Assembly (NCBI GenBank): GCA_900752435.1
Contig: CAADVD010000040.1
Location: 58,662-122,661, forward strand
From: Oscillospiraceae bacterium
GTDB lineage: Bacteria; Bacillota; Clostridia; Oscillospirales; Ruminococcaceae
Length of the DNA stretch: 64,000 nucleotides
Direction: 5' to 3'
The notes below the pieces were generated by a model. That model was not told where the DNA came from, did not search any database, and saw only the letters and a program-made list of their open reading frames with translations. Every line of letters begins with the position of its first letter. Position 1 is the first letter of the stretch. This document shows, piece after piece, positions 17,601 through 26,155 of this stretch. Both the position numbers and the translations under genes were made by a program.

Positions 17601-19027
17601 TTCGCCGGAATCGGTTTTTCCGGATTGACAAATGTGTCAAACGATTCAAGAATTTCTCCGTTTTTAATGCGCACTGCACCGATTTCAGTCAGACGTTCGC
17701 TCCCTGCCCCCAAACCGGTGGTTTCGGTGTCAAACACAATGAATTCATCGTCCAGACTGCGGTTGTCCGTTCCTTTGACCACATCCACGCAGTCGTCCAC
17801 AAAATAGCTTTCAACGCCGTAAATGACCTTGAAATCGCCGCCGCCCTTACGGATTTTATCGACGGCGTTCATGGCCTCCGGAAATGCCTGCACCACACCG
17901 TGGTCGGTGATGGCAATGGCTTTGTGTCCCCAAGAAAATGCCGTATTGACAATGGTAGAGGCTGGAGTAATCGCGTCCATGGAGGACATGTTGGTATGCA
18001 GATGCAGTTCCACGCGCTTTTCTTCCGCTTTGTCGGTGCGGCTTTCTTTTTTGAACGCGGTGATGTCGTACGGACGGATGGTCACTTCACGGTCGTATTT
18101 GTCGTAGCTGGCTTCGCCGCGCACCAAAATGTTTGTGCCTTTTTTGAGCTTGTCGTAACTCTCTTTTTTCTTTACATCGTCAAAAATCTTGAGCGTATTG
18201 GAGCCGGTGTAGTCGGTAAAATCAATGGAAATGATGATTTTATCCTCATTGCGCGTCAAACGAGAATCCACTGCAAAGATCTCGCCCCAAACCACACAGC
18301 GGCCAGTTTCCGCGTTGACGTCTTTCAAATCCATCGGGCGGTCTTTGATGGCCTTGCCGATGATAATTTCGCTGTCCGAGCACTGGAATGGCAGGCTGTC
18401 CACCTTTACATGAATCGTCTTCTTCGTTGAAGCCGTGCGTCCATTGTCAGCCGGAGCACCTGGCGGTGCAAATTCCGGCGGCGGTACGCGATCCATTTCG
18501 ACGGGCGGCGCTTCCGGAATCAATTGACTTGCCTCGTCCGCCGTCAGAGACAGCTTGCCCGTAAAGGAAACCGGTACGGAAATGGAAAACTCTTCGCGAA
18601 TCAGCTTCGCGATTTCCGCACGCACGCCGGTCTGCTCGAGAAGGCTCTCGCCGCCATGGTGCAGTTCAATCTGAAATTCACCGTTTTCATACACCGCCGC
18701 CGCATCGTCAAAATAGCCGTTGATGACGCTCAAACGACTTTTTAAATCTACTTTTATTTGTGTAAAATAATCGCCGGACAGCAAATTGGGATTGTACCGC
18801 GGCAAAATTTTAAATTTATGTAAGTCGCAAGAGGTGCGGAGTTCCTTTTCCAGTGTAAAGAGCTGAACCTTGTCAATCAAGTCCTCGAACTTGATGCAGG
18901 CAATCAGCTCTTTGTTTTCTTTGTCGATGGTCAGGCGCAGGATTTCGCCCGTTTCTAAAACATCGCGGAACTTGTCCGGATCCTGCAGGTATTTGCCAAA
19001 CAACTGGCCGGGATTACGATTCAACAA
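14690..19027 (-). CDS. polC: DNA polymerase III PolC-type alpha subunit
   Basis: Replicative Gram-positive DNA polymerase with built-in 3'-5' exonuclease. 1445 residues, typical of the family. Domains in order: N-terminal region; OB fold (about 240-325); PHP domain (from VELHLHTNMSSMDAI, about 338), interrupted by the DEDD exonuclease (VFDTETTGLG, about 431-600); zinc motif CHKC...CPNC; polymerase core with DIDLNFADEY; C-terminal helix-hairpin region. The start is TTG: the first of two tandem TTG codons is at 19027, the second at 19024, and AGGTG lies 4-7 bases upstream. Last gene of the pyrH-to-polC cluster. Confidence 0.97.
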   Translation of the reverse strand: MLNRNPGQLFGKYLQDPDKFRDVLETGEILRLTIDKENKELIACIKFEDLIDKVQLFTLEKELRTSCDLHKFKILPRYNPNLLSGDYFTQIKVDLKSRLSVINGYFDDAAAVYENGEFQIELHHGGESLLEQTGVRAEIAKLIREEFSISVPVSFTGKLSLTADEASQLIPEAPPVEMDRVPPPEFAPPGAPADNGRTASTKKTIHVKVDSLPFQCSDSEIIIGKAIKDRPMDLKDVNAETGRCVVWGEIFAVDSRLTRNEDKIIISIDFTDYTGSNTLKIFDDVKKKESYDKLKKGTNILVRGEASYDKYDREVTIRPYDITAFKKESRTDKAEEKRVELHLHTNMSSMDAITPASTIVNTAFSWGHKAIAITDHGVVQAFPEAMNAVDKIRKGGGDFKVIYGVESYFVDDCVDVVKGTDNRSLDDEFIVFDTETTGLGAGSERLTEIGAVRIKNGEILESFDTFVNPEKPIPAKIMELTSITDEMVKDAPKEAEAMQMFLDFCGDAPLIAHNAPFDMSFIEIAASRSGLSRPFTSIDTVPICRQLLPELKKHKLNLVAEHLKVGDFHHHRACDDADVLARIFIKLRVMMKEQRGIETVQDINAKLGGVDPKKLPTYHQILLVKNNVGLKNLYRLISYAHLNYFFKKPRIPKSELIKYREGLIVGSACEAGELYRAVVAGKPWKELCDIAKFYDYLEIQPLGNNEYMVRERMVPDMERIKEFNQTIVNLGEALNIPVVATCDVHFLNKGDSIFREILMSGMKFKDAANQPPLYLRTTDEMLEEFAYLGKEKAYEIVVTNTNAIADQIDPDVRAFPNGTYTPEIAGSEEELQRLCYERAHKMYGDPLPDIVQKRLERELTSIIKHGFAVLYMIAQKLVYKSVQDGYQVGSRGSVGSSFAATMSGISEVNPLPPHYLCHKCRYSEFITDGSVGSGFDLPEKNCPNCGTKLTGDGHDIPFETFLGFNGDKAPDIDLNFADEYQSRAHRYTEELFGKDHVFKAGTIGTVADKTAYGFVKKYLESVGRVAHKAEENRLSIGCTGVKRTTGQHPGGMVVIPSNYEVYDFTPVQHPANDVNSDVITTHFDFHSLHDTILKLDELGHVGPTHFKHIEDLTGTSVLDVPMNDPLVYQLFTSTEPLGVTPDDIYSKTGTFGLPEMGTPFVRQMLIDAQPKNFSDLLQISGLSHGTDVWLGNAQDLIKNGTCTISEVIGTRDSIMTYLIYKGLDPDMAFKIMEITRKGNATKLLTDVHLTAMRENGVPEWYIDSCMKIKYMFPKAHAAAYDIAAVRLGWYKVHYPLEFYAAYFTVRNGDFDAEEAVQGRSAVRFRLEQLLNKGNDRSVKEDDEFNTILIINEVLARGFSFLPIDLYRSHATKYTIEDGKIRLPFAALKGVGEAAAHNLYEAGQQGEYISVDEVQTRSGVSKTVIEALDQLGALGKLPKTSQTTFF

Positions 19028-19054
19028 TTTTCACCTAATTCTCTTCCGTTTTGC

Positions 19055-20098
19055 TTACAGCGCTTCGATTTCCTGCATCAACTGCGGAATGATTTCATTT
19101 TCCGGAATTTTGCGGAGAATTTCTCCTTTTTTGAACAACACCGCACAGCCGTCGCCGCCGGCAATGCCAATGTCGGCTTCTCTGGCTTCGCCGGGACCGT
19201 TTACCACACAGCCCATCACGGCTACTTTGATGTTCTTTTTGCAGTCCTTGAGCGCTTCCTCCACACGCGTTGCCGTACCGATCAAATCGATTTTCGTGCG
19301 TCCGCAGGTTGGACAGGAGACAATTTCCACGCCCTCCGTATGCTTGCCGACTGCCTTTAAAATATCCTTGGCCGCCGCAATTTCACGAACCGGGTCAGCC
19401 GTCAGCGAAACGCGGATGGTATCGCCGATGCCGTGCAGCAACAAGCTGCCGATGCCCACAGCGGACTTAATCAGTCCCATTCGTTCCGTACCGGCTTCCG
19501 TTACGCCCAAATGAAGCGGATAACTGCATTGTGCCGCCAACTGCTCGTACGCCCTGACCATCAGCGCCACATTGGAGGACTTGATGGAAATGACGATGTC
19601 CGTAAAATCGTACTTTTCAAGCAAGCTGACATGATAGAGCGCACTTTCCACCAGCGCTTCCGCCGTGGGACTGCCGTATTTGGCCAGAATGTTTTTCTCC
19701 AAACTGCCGGAATTCACGCCAATGCGAATCGGAATTCCATGCAGACGACAGGCGTCCGCCACTTTTTTTACATATTCATCACTTCCGATGTTGCCGGGAT
19801 TGATGCGAATTTTATCCACGCCGGCATCCACACACGCCAACGCCAGCCGATGGTCAAAATGAATGTCTGCTACCAGCGGAATGTGAATCTGCTCCTTGAT
19901 TGCGCCCACCAGACGCACCGCTTCCATATTGGGAACGGCCACCCGCACAATTTCACAGCCTGCCTGCTCCAGCTCCACTGCCTGTGCGACATTGCCTTCC
20001 ACATCCACATCCTTTTTGTTGAGCATCGACTGGATGTAAATATGACCGTCTCCTAAGGTCAAATTACCCACTTTGACCGGTTTTACCGTCCTGTTCAT
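19055..20098 (-). CDS. ispG: 4-hydroxy-3-methylbut-2-en-1-yl diphosphate synthase
   Basis: EC 1.17.7.x, GcpE, [4Fe-4S] enzyme of the MEP isoprenoid pathway. 347 residues. TIM-barrel start with GHIYIQSMLNKKDVD, then the Fe-S part with SCPTCGRTKIDL and VMGCVVNGPGEAREADIG, which supply the cluster cysteines. It lies in one operon with dxr, another MEP-pathway enzyme, and uppS, which consumes the isoprenoid units. Confidence 0.97.
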   Translation of the reverse strand: MNRTVKPVKVGNLTLGDGHIYIQSMLNKKDVDVEGNVAQAVELEQAGCEIVRVAVPNMEAVRLVGAIKEQIHIPLVADIHFDHRLALACVDAGVDKIRINPGNIGSDEYVKKVADACRLHGIPIRIGVNSGSLEKNILAKYGSPTAEALVESALYHVSLLEKYDFTDIVISIKSSNVALMVRAYEQLAAQCSYPLHLGVTEAGTERMGLIKSAVGIGSLLLHGIGDTIRVSLTADPVREIAAAKDILKAVGKHTEGVEIVSCPTCGRTKIDLIGTATRVEEALKDCKKNIKVAVMGCVVNGPGEAREADIGIAGGDGCAVLFKKGEILRKIPENEIIPQLMQEIEAL

Positions 20099-20113
20099 TA
20101 TCCCAAAACCTCT

Positions 20114-21136
20114 CTAAAACAACTGAAAAATATCCTTTAACGTAATTACAATCATCAAGCCAAACAGCAAAATCAATCCGGCGGCATGAACGTAAGCCTC
20201 GTATTTGCGATTGATGGGCTTTCGGAATATCATCTCCACCAGAATAAAGAACAGCCGTCCACCGTCCAGTGCTGGAATCGGAAGCAAATTGAAAATGCCG
20301 ATGTTAATCGTCAAAAATGCCATCAGATTGAGCACGGACGAAATACCAGCCTCGGCCACCTCGCCTACCACGCTTCCGACGCCGACCGGCCCGGAAAGCT
20401 GGTCAAAACCGACATTGCCCGTTACCAAATCCACAAATGACAGCCAAACCATTCGTCCCAGTGATAGTGTTTCGCTTGCCGCATACTGCACCGTTTCCAG
20501 CACACCGTTTTTCTTTGGCGCAAGCCAAAAGTCAATGAAGAGCTGATCCTTTTCGCCGTCCTCGCCTGCTTGGGTCAGAAAATGCACATTGGGAAGCGTG
20601 ATGCGTTCGCCGTCGCGCTTTACCACAAATTCCATATCCGCACTGTCACTGCTGAGCAGCAGCATCACCACATCTTTGTCTGTCCAGATGGTGTGCCCGT
20701 TGATTTTCAGAAGTTGGTCACCCACTTGCAGGCCGCTGTCGCAGGTGACCGCGCCGTCACGGAAGCGGGAAACCACTGTGGTGGATACGGTTTCCGCCGG
20801 TGCAAATACAATCACCAACAGCACAAATCCCAGAATGATATTCATCAGCGCACCGGCGCACACAATCAAAAAGCGTTTCCATGCCTTTTGTGCGCAGAAT
20901 GCACGCGGATCACCGGAATCCTCGTTTTCGCCCTCCATGCTCACATAGCCGCCAATGGGCAGTGCGCGTATGGCGTACTTGGTTTCGCCCCATGTTTTGG
21001 CCACAATCTGCGGCCCCATGCCGAGGGAAAACTCATTCACCTTGACGCGAAACAGTTTCGCAAATGCAAAATGTCCGCATTCATGAATCAAAATCATGAC
21101 CGCAAACATCAAAATGGTCAACAGCACAACTTTCAT
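20114..21136 (-). CDS. rseP: Site-2 intramembrane metalloprotease
   Basis: RseP/RasP (EcfE) zinc protease that cleaves transmembrane segments, for example of anti-sigma factors or signal peptides. About 340 residues. HECGH (HExxH) lies in the first membrane helix; a PDZ domain follows (GLQVGDQLLKINGH); the second zinc region is NLLPIPALDGGRLFF, the LDG motif. I choose the ATG at 21136 with GGAAG six bases before it over a TTG four codons earlier. It sits between dxr and ispG, the usual Firmicute order. Confidence 0.95.
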   Translation of the reverse strand: MKVVLLTILMFAVMILIHECGHFAFAKLFRVKVNEFSLGMGPQIVAKTWGETKYAIRALPIGGYVSMEGENEDSGDPRAFCAQKAWKRFLIVCAGALMNIILGFVLLVIVFAPAETVSTTVVSRFRDGAVTCDSGLQVGDQLLKINGHTIWTDKDVVMLLLSSDSADMEFVVKRDGERITLPNVHFLTQAGEDGEKDQLFIDFWLAPKKNGVLETVQYAASETLSLGRMVWLSFVDLVTGNVGFDQLSGPVGVGSVVGEVAEAGISSVLNLMAFLTINIGIFNLLPIPALDGGRLFFILVEMIFRKPINRKYEAYVHAAGLILLFGLMIVITLKDIFQLF

Positions 21137-21161
21137 AAAAGCTTCCAATACCCCTTAACAA

Positions 21162-22316
21162 TCAGACTTGGCCGAGCACATATTCCCTTGCCATTCGGTC
21201 TGTATTTATTATGTCTTCTACTGTAAAATTATGCTTGTTTTCCAAATGACAGAGTGCACTTGTCACCAGCCGCCCGATATCCAGAAAAGAAATTTTATCC
21301 GCCAAAAACAGCGCTACTGCTTGTTCATTCGCGCCGTTGACTACCGTCGGCATCAGTCCGCCCTGTGCAATCGCTTCCATACACGCTTTGAGGCAGACAA
21401 AGGTGTCTGGATCGGGACGTTCAAACGTCAGCTTTCCGTAATCAAACAGCGACAGCGTCTTGCTGGGACACGGATAACGGTTCGGATATGTCAGCGCATA
21501 CTGAATCGGTATCCGCATATCCGGTGCGCCGAGCTGGGCAATCACCGAGTTGTCCATGAACTCCACCGCCGAATGCACCACACTTTCGCGGTGCACCACG
21601 ATTTCAATTTGCTCCGGCTTTAAGTCGAACAGCCAAATCGCCTCGATAAACTCCAAGCCCTTGTTCATGAGCGTGGCGGAATCGATGGTGATTTTCGCCC
21701 CCATTGACCAGTTTGGATGATTCAGCGCATCCGCACGCGTTACCTGTGAAAGCTCCGCCGCTGTCTTGCCGAAAAAGGGTCCGCCGGAAGCCGTCAGCAA
21801 TACTTTCTTAATCGGGTTGTGCTGGTTGCCTTGTAGGGCTTGGAAAATCGCCGAATGCTCGCTGTCTACCGGGTAGAGCGCAACGCCTTTATCCCGCACT
21901 GCCTGCATCACCAGCTTGCCGCCAGTTACCAGCGTCTCTTTGTTGGCCAGCGCAATGTCTTTTCCAGCGTGGATGGCTGTCAGCGTCGGTGTCAGACCAA
22001 TCATGCCAACCACGGAATTGAGCACCATATCGGCTTCGTCCATCGCGGCCAGCTCACATAAGCCGTCCAAGCCTGTTACAATTTCCAGTGTGCAGTCTCT
22101 TGTGCGCTGTTTCAGTTCGGCGTATTTATCCTCGTTAAAGATACAGACCTTTTTGGGGTGAAAGGCACGGATCTGCTGTTCGAGCAAATTGACGTTCTGA
22201 TATGCGGCAAGCCCACAAACCTGAAAGTTGTGGGCTTTGCATACTTCTAACGCCTGCGTACCAATCGAGCCAGTCGATCCCAAAATACTCAAGGAACGCT
22301 TTGGTAATGGATTCAT
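21162..22316 (-). CDS. dxr: 1-deoxy-D-xylulose 5-phosphate reductoisomerase
   Basis: EC 1.1.1.267, NADPH-dependent, second step of the MEP pathway. 384 residues. LSILGSTGSIGTQ is the NADPH loop, LANKETLVTGG and PVDSEHSAIFQAL carry active-site and metal residues. Start could be ATG 22316 or the TTG just before; the ribosome site AAAGG is rather far from both. Confidence 0.96.
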   Translation of the reverse strand: MNPLPKRSLSILGSTGSIGTQALEVCKAHNFQVCGLAAYQNVNLLEQQIRAFHPKKVCIFNEDKYAELKQRTRDCTLEIVTGLDGLCELAAMDEADMVLNSVVGMIGLTPTLTAIHAGKDIALANKETLVTGGKLVMQAVRDKGVALYPVDSEHSAIFQALQGNQHNPIKKVLLTASGGPFFGKTAAELSQVTRADALNHPNWSMGAKITIDSATLMNKGLEFIEAIWLFDLKPEQIEIVVHRESVVHSAVEFMDNSVIAQLGAPDMRIPIQYALTYPNRYPCPSKTLSLFDYGKLTFERPDPDTFVCLKACMEAIAQGGLMPTVVNGANEQAVALFLADKISFLDIGRLVTSALCHLENKHNFTVEDIINTDRMAREYVLGQV

Positions 22317-22351
22317 CAAATCTAAACAAACCTTTCGTAGAAGTCTCCGCT

Positions 22352-23188
22352 TTAAACGACTGTGACAATCGGGAACATCTGGATTGCTACATACAAAAAC
22401 GGAGCAATAAACAAAATGCTGTCAAAACGATCGAGCACGCCGCCATGTCCCGGCATCAAATGGCCGAAATCCTTGATGCCAGTCTGACGTTTGATGATGG
22501 ACATGGATAAGTCGCCCAAGATTCCAACGATCGATCCCAACAACGACAGCACAATCATCGTCCCCAGATGCACCGTGAGCTGAATGCCGGATTTGGTCAC
22601 CAGATCGGCATACACATACGTAAAGGCAACGGTGAACAAAATACAGAAGAACACGCCGCCAAGCGCACCCTCAATGGTCTTTTTCGGGCTGATGGTCGGC
22701 GCCAGCTTATGCCGTCCAAACAGCAGTCCGATGAAATACGCTCCTGCATCGGAAATCCAGGCAAAGACAAACACCATCAAAATCGGATACAGCCCGATTT
22801 CCGGCTGTAAATCGCGTACAAACACCAGCGAGGACAGCCCATACGGCAACAGCAGTGCTGCCGTAAACGAAACGGCCAGCTCCTGAAACTTCACCGTGCT
22901 GTGTTTGACAAAGAGCACCGCCAGCATTCCGGCCAAATACACAATCAGCACCAGCGTAAAATAAGGCGCGCATGCTTCTATTTTGGAAAACGGCACAAAC
23001 GCGGCAAACGCCATGCTCAACAGCAGCAACACCGGATTGTGCACATAACCGGTGGCATGCAGCATTTCGTATACCGCCAGCATACACACCAGCGCAATGG
23101 CGATATTAAATACAATTGTGCCATTAAAAAACAATATCACCGCTAGAATCGGCAGTCCAACCACCGCAGTTAGAATTCTCGATTTCAT
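22352..23188 (-). CDS. cdsA: Phosphatidate cytidylyltransferase
   Basis: EC 2.7.7.41, makes CDP-diacylglycerol for phospholipid synthesis. 278 residues, integral membrane with about eight hydrophobic segments. The C-terminal family signature is visible from SDAGAYFIGLLFGRHKL through TISPKKTIEGALGG. Separated from uppS by 88 bases containing a terminator-like hairpin. Confidence 0.95.
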   Translation of the reverse strand: MKSRILTAVVGLPILAVILFFNGTIVFNIAIALVCMLAVYEMLHATGYVHNPVLLLLSMAFAAFVPFSKIEACAPYFTLVLIVYLAGMLAVLFVKHSTVKFQELAVSFTAALLLPYGLSSLVFVRDLQPEIGLYPILMVFVFAWISDAGAYFIGLLFGRHKLAPTISPKKTIEGALGGVFFCILFTVAFTYVYADLVTKSGIQLTVHLGTMIVLSLLGSIVGILGDLSMSIIKRQTGIKDFGHLMPGHGGVLDRFDSILFIAPFLYVAIQMFPIVTVV

Positions 23189-23227
23189 GAACGCTCCGTT
23201 TCTCCATCGCTCTGTGAATTTTCATAG

Positions 23228-23262
23228 AAAAACATGCTCCACAGCAATGGAATCGGAGCATG
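23228..23262 (-). terminator. Terminator-like hairpin between uppS and cdsA
   Basis: 8-bp perfect stem CATGCTCC/GGAGCATG (23233-23240 with 23255-23262), 14-base loop, then five T on the minus strand (23228-23232). It may lower expression of the downstream genes or work as an attenuator. Confidence 0.6.
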
Positions 23263-23276
23263 GGATGCGGCGTTTC

Positions 23277-23984
23277 TCAAACGCCGCCGAATCGGCGGTT
23301 TCTCCGCATGTATTCTTGAAGAGCCTTGTCCATACATTTTTCGTTGAAATCCGGCCACAGGATGTTGTCCATAAACACACATTCCGCATAGGAAGACTGC
23401 CAAATCAAAAAGTTGGACAGCCGGTATTCGCCGCTCGGACGGATAATCAAATCCACATCCGGCTGGCCGCCGGTGTAAAGCCGTTCGGAAAACGTTTCTT
23501 CGCTGATGTCGTCCGCCGTCAGTTTTCCATCTAAAATATCCTGATGCAGCATCTTAGCCGCCCGCACAATTTCCGCTCGTCCGCCGTAATTGAGTGCAAT
23601 GTTCAGATGCAAGCCAGTAAAGCTTGCACTCGTCTTTTCGCAGTCCGCCATCAAATCCTGAATTTCCTGATCAAATTCCGTGCGGTCGCCAATAAACTGC
23701 GTTTGGACATTTTCTTCCACATGGTTGTGCGCGTCAATCAAATATTCGCGAAGAAGTTCAATGATAGCTTTGACTTCCTCCTGCGGACGTTTCCAGTTTT
23801 CCGTCGAAAACGCATACACCGTCAAATAACGAATGCCAATTTTGTTGCAGTAGCGCACAATGTTGCGAAACGTTTTGGCGCCGATTTTATGGCCGGCTGA
23901 ACGAGGAAGGCCTCTGAGCTTTGCCCAGCGACCGTTCCCGTCCATGATGATGCCGACGTGTTTGGGTAATAAATTCTGATCCAT
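23277..23984 (-). CDS. uppS: Isoprenyl transferase (undecaprenyl diphosphate synthase)
   Basis: EC 2.5.1.31, cis-prenyltransferase that makes the C55 lipid carrier for cell-wall synthesis. 235 residues. HVGIIMDGNGRWAK holds the catalytic Asp; GGRAEIVRA and the C-terminal DVDLIIRPSGEYRLSNFL are the other conserved blocks. The frame is open 15 codons upstream, but ATG 23984 lies two bases after the frr stop and suggests coupled translation; no strong separate ribosome site is seen. Confidence 0.95.
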   Translation of the reverse strand: MDQNLLPKHVGIIMDGNGRWAKLRGLPRSAGHKIGAKTFRNIVRYCNKIGIRYLTVYAFSTENWKRPQEEVKAIIELLREYLIDAHNHVEENVQTQFIGDRTEFDQEIQDLMADCEKTSASFTGLHLNIALNYGGRAEIVRAAKMLHQDILDGKLTADDISEETFSERLYTGGQPDVDLIIRPSGEYRLSNFLIWQSSYAECVFMDNILWPDFNEKCMDKALQEYMRRNRRFGGV

Positions 23985-23985
23985 C

Positions 23986-24540
23986 TTAGATAGCCATAAT
24001 CTCTTTCTCTTTGGATTTCGCGGTATCATCTGCCACTTTGCAGTATTTATCCGTCAACGTCTGCACTTGCTTTTCGCCGTCTTTCAAGTCGTCTTCCGTG
24101 ATGGCGGCGTCTTTTTTCAGCGCTTTCAGTTTTTCGTTGGTATCCCGGCGAATAGAGCGAATGGCTACTTTGCTTTCTTCCGCCAGCTTGTGGATGTCTT
24201 TTACAATTTCCTTACGGCGTTCCTCTGTCAATTGTGGGAACGCAATACGGATGACCTTGCCATCGTTGGTCGGATTGATGCCCAAATCGGAGGTCAAAAT
24301 CGCCTTTTCAATGCTTCTCAGACAGGACATATCCCACGGCTGAATCACCAGCACGCGCGCCTCTGCTACGGAAATCGCCGCTACCTGCTGAATCGGCGTC
24401 GGTGTGCCGTAGTACTCCACCATGATTTTGTTCAGCACCGCCGGATTGGCACGTCCCGCACGAATGGCCGCGTATTCATTCTCCAATGCTTTGATGCTTT
24501 TGTTCATTTTGGTTTCTGCTTTTTGCAATAGTTCTTTCAT
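23986..24540 (-). CDS. frr: Ribosome recycling factor
   Basis: Splits the post-termination ribosome with EF-G. 184 residues, exact family length. The conserved start AETKMNKSIKALENEYAAIRAGRANP and the C-terminal VKDIHKLAEESKVAIRSIRRD region are plain (quoted in parts: MNKSIKAL, RAGRANP, AIRSIRRD). Follows pyrH as in most Firmicutes. Confidence 0.97.
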   Translation of the reverse strand: MKELLQKAETKMNKSIKALENEYAAIRAGRANPAVLNKIMVEYYGTPTPIQQVAAISVAEARVLVIQPWDMSCLRSIEKAILTSDLGINPTNDGKVIRIAFPQLTEERRKEIVKDIHKLAEESKVAIRSIRRDTNEKLKALKKDAAITEDDLKDGEKQVQTLTDKYCKVADDTAKSKEKEIMAI

Positions 24541-24577
24541 TGTTCAAACTCCTTTGTCAGCATCGTTCGATGGTGTC

Positions 24578-25303
24578 TTATTCGTGTACCAATGTACCAA
24601 TGGTTTCGCCCTTTGCGGCGCGGACAATGTTTTCCGGATCGGCCAGATTGAACACCAAAATCGGAATCTGATTGTCTCGGCACATGGAAGCCGCCGTGCT
24701 GTCCATAACCTGCAAGCCCTTTGCCAACACATCGGAAAATGTCAGCTCATCGAATTTGACCGCGTCGTCAAATTTGTGCGGGTCTTTGTCGTAAATGCCG
24801 TCTACCATCGTCGCTTTGAAAATAATATCCGCTTCAATTTCTGCCGCACGCAGGGAGGACGCCGTATCCGTGGAGAAGAAGGGGTTTCCGGTACCGCATC
24901 CGAAAATAACCACTCTTCCCTTTTCCAGATGGCGTACTGCTCGATTGCGGATGTACGGTTCTGCAACCTGTTGCATCGCAATCGCGGTCTGCACGCGGAC
25001 GTCCACGCCCAAATCTTCCAGTACGTCGGCTACTGCCAGCGCATTCATTGTGGTACCCAGCATACCGATGTGATCCGCTCTGGTACGGTCCATAGCGCCG
25101 CTGGAACGGCCTCTCCAGAAATTTCCGCCGCCAACAACAACCGCAATCTGCACGCCCAATGCCGCACAATCCCGAATGCTCTTGCAAACCTCCGTAATCA
25201 CACTGTAATCCAGTCCGAACCCTTTTTCTCCTGCCAATGCTTCGCCGCTCAGCTTCAACAAAATCCGATTGTATTTCAAAGCCAATCCGTCCAACTCCTT
25301 CAA
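24578..25303 (-). CDS. pyrH: Uridylate kinase
   Basis: EC 2.7.4.22, bacterial UMP kinase of the amino acid kinase fold. 241 residues. NRILLKLSGEALAG is the N-terminal phosphate loop; VVGGGNFWRG and DHIGMLGTTMNALA follow. First gene of the cluster leading to polC; the usual upstream neighbours rpsB and tsf are absent here, replaced by a CBS-domain gene and two promoter candidates. Confidence 0.97.
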   Translation of the reverse strand: MKELDGLALKYNRILLKLSGEALAGEKGFGLDYSVITEVCKSIRDCAALGVQIAVVVGGGNFWRGRSSGAMDRTRADHIGMLGTTMNALAVADVLEDLGVDVRVQTAIAMQQVAEPYIRNRAVRHLEKGRVVIFGCGTGNPFFSTDTASSLRAAEIEADIIFKATMVDGIYDKDPHKFDDAVKFDELTFSDVLAKGLQVMDSTAASMCRDNQIPILVFNLADPENIVRAAKGETIGTLVHE

Positions 25304-25363
25304 TCTGTTTTTTCTTGTGCTTTATACTTCCGTATTTTACACTCTCCGCTTCACACTACTATT

Positions 25364-25392
25364 ATGATACAATAATCACGAAGCAATGTAAA
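25364..25392 (-). promoter_or_regulatory. Promoter candidate P2 of the pyrH cluster
   Basis: Minus-strand TTTACA (25387-25392), 17-base spacer, TATCAT (25364-25369), both five of six matches. It lies downstream of the hairpin at 25403-25434, so it would escape it. Confidence 0.6.
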
Positions 25393-25402
25393 GACTGTTT
25401 TG

Positions 25403-25434
25403 ATGAAAAACGGTGCAAAAATACCGTCTTTCAT
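25403..25434 (-). terminator. Hairpin between two pyrH promoters
   Basis: 12-bp stem with one mismatch (25403-25414 with 25423-25434), 8-base loop; on the minus strand the 3' arm contains a short T run. It may end read-through from the CBS gene or attenuate transcripts from the upstream promoter. Confidence 0.5.
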
Positions 25435-25447
25435 TTTGCCGCTACAT

Positions 25448-25476
25448 ATTATAGCATAATTTGGATGAGAAGTAAA
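25448..25476 (-). promoter_or_regulatory. Promoter candidate P1 of the pyrH cluster
   Basis: Minus-strand TTTACT (25471-25476), 17-base spacer, TATAAT (25448-25453), directly after the CBS gene. Transcripts from it would meet the hairpin at 25403-25434 within the first 40 bases. Confidence 0.6.
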
Positions 25477-25495
25477 CCAAACACGACAGAAAAAC

Positions 25496-25933
25496 TCAGC
25501 GGGAAAGCGCCATTTTTTCCGGTTCCACAAACACCGCCGTACGGTCATAGTAGTACTGAATGATGGATTTTCGGGTAATGATGCCAATGAATACACCGCG
25601 GTCATCCACCACCGGCACAAAGTTCTGGTTGAGCGCTTTGTGAATCAAATCCTCCATATCGGTATTCACCGAAACCGGCTGGTAATCCATTCGTCTGGGA
25701 ATGTCCATCAGCCCCACGGCGGCCGCTGTCCACAAATTTAAATCACTGCGTTCCTTGACTGCCCACAGCAAATCGCCTTCAGTAATCGTACCAACGTAGA
25801 CGCCGTCACGATCGATAATGGGAATCGCAGAATAACGATGATACTCCATTTTTTCCAGCGTCTGCCGCAATGTATAGTCGGTGTATAAATAAGCCACGTC
25901 CTGTTTGAGCGTGATAAAATGCAAAATGTTCAT
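25496..25933 (-). CDS. CBS-domain pair protein
   Basis: 145 residues made almost wholly of two CBS motifs (first around TLEKMEYHRYSAIPIIDRDG with GTITEGDLLW, second around NQNFVPVVDDRGVFIGIIT). Such stand-alone pairs bind adenine nucleotides or S-adenosylmethionine and act as sensors, but the partner is unknown here. The N-terminal MNILHFITLKQDVAYL is seen in many clostridial homologues. It is followed by the pyrH promoters, so it need not share their control. Confidence 0.85.
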   Translation of the reverse strand: MNILHFITLKQDVAYLYTDYTLRQTLEKMEYHRYSAIPIIDRDGVYVGTITEGDLLWAVKERSDLNLWTAAAVGLMDIPRRMDYQPVSVNTDMEDLIHKALNQNFVPVVDDRGVFIGIITRKSIIQYYYDRTAVFVEPEKMALSR

Positions 25934-26155
25934 GACACGAATCCCCCTATGTTGTCCAATTTTTCTATGGCTTCATCATAACACGCAAACAAAGAGCAGT
26001 GGTGAACATTTTATGAAACAGAAACGAAAATACGAAGCAGAGCACCGGAAGGAATCCGAAAATCTTCACCTATCCAACACATTCTGATTCACGCGTGCAT
26101 AATTTTCCAATCCCTGTCCTATAATGAAGATAGAAAGACGATTGGAGGTTTTATG

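Noticed and set aside
25905..26087. Small plus-strand frame of 60 residues
   Set aside because: Overlaps the CBS gene start, has no ribosome site and no family likeness.
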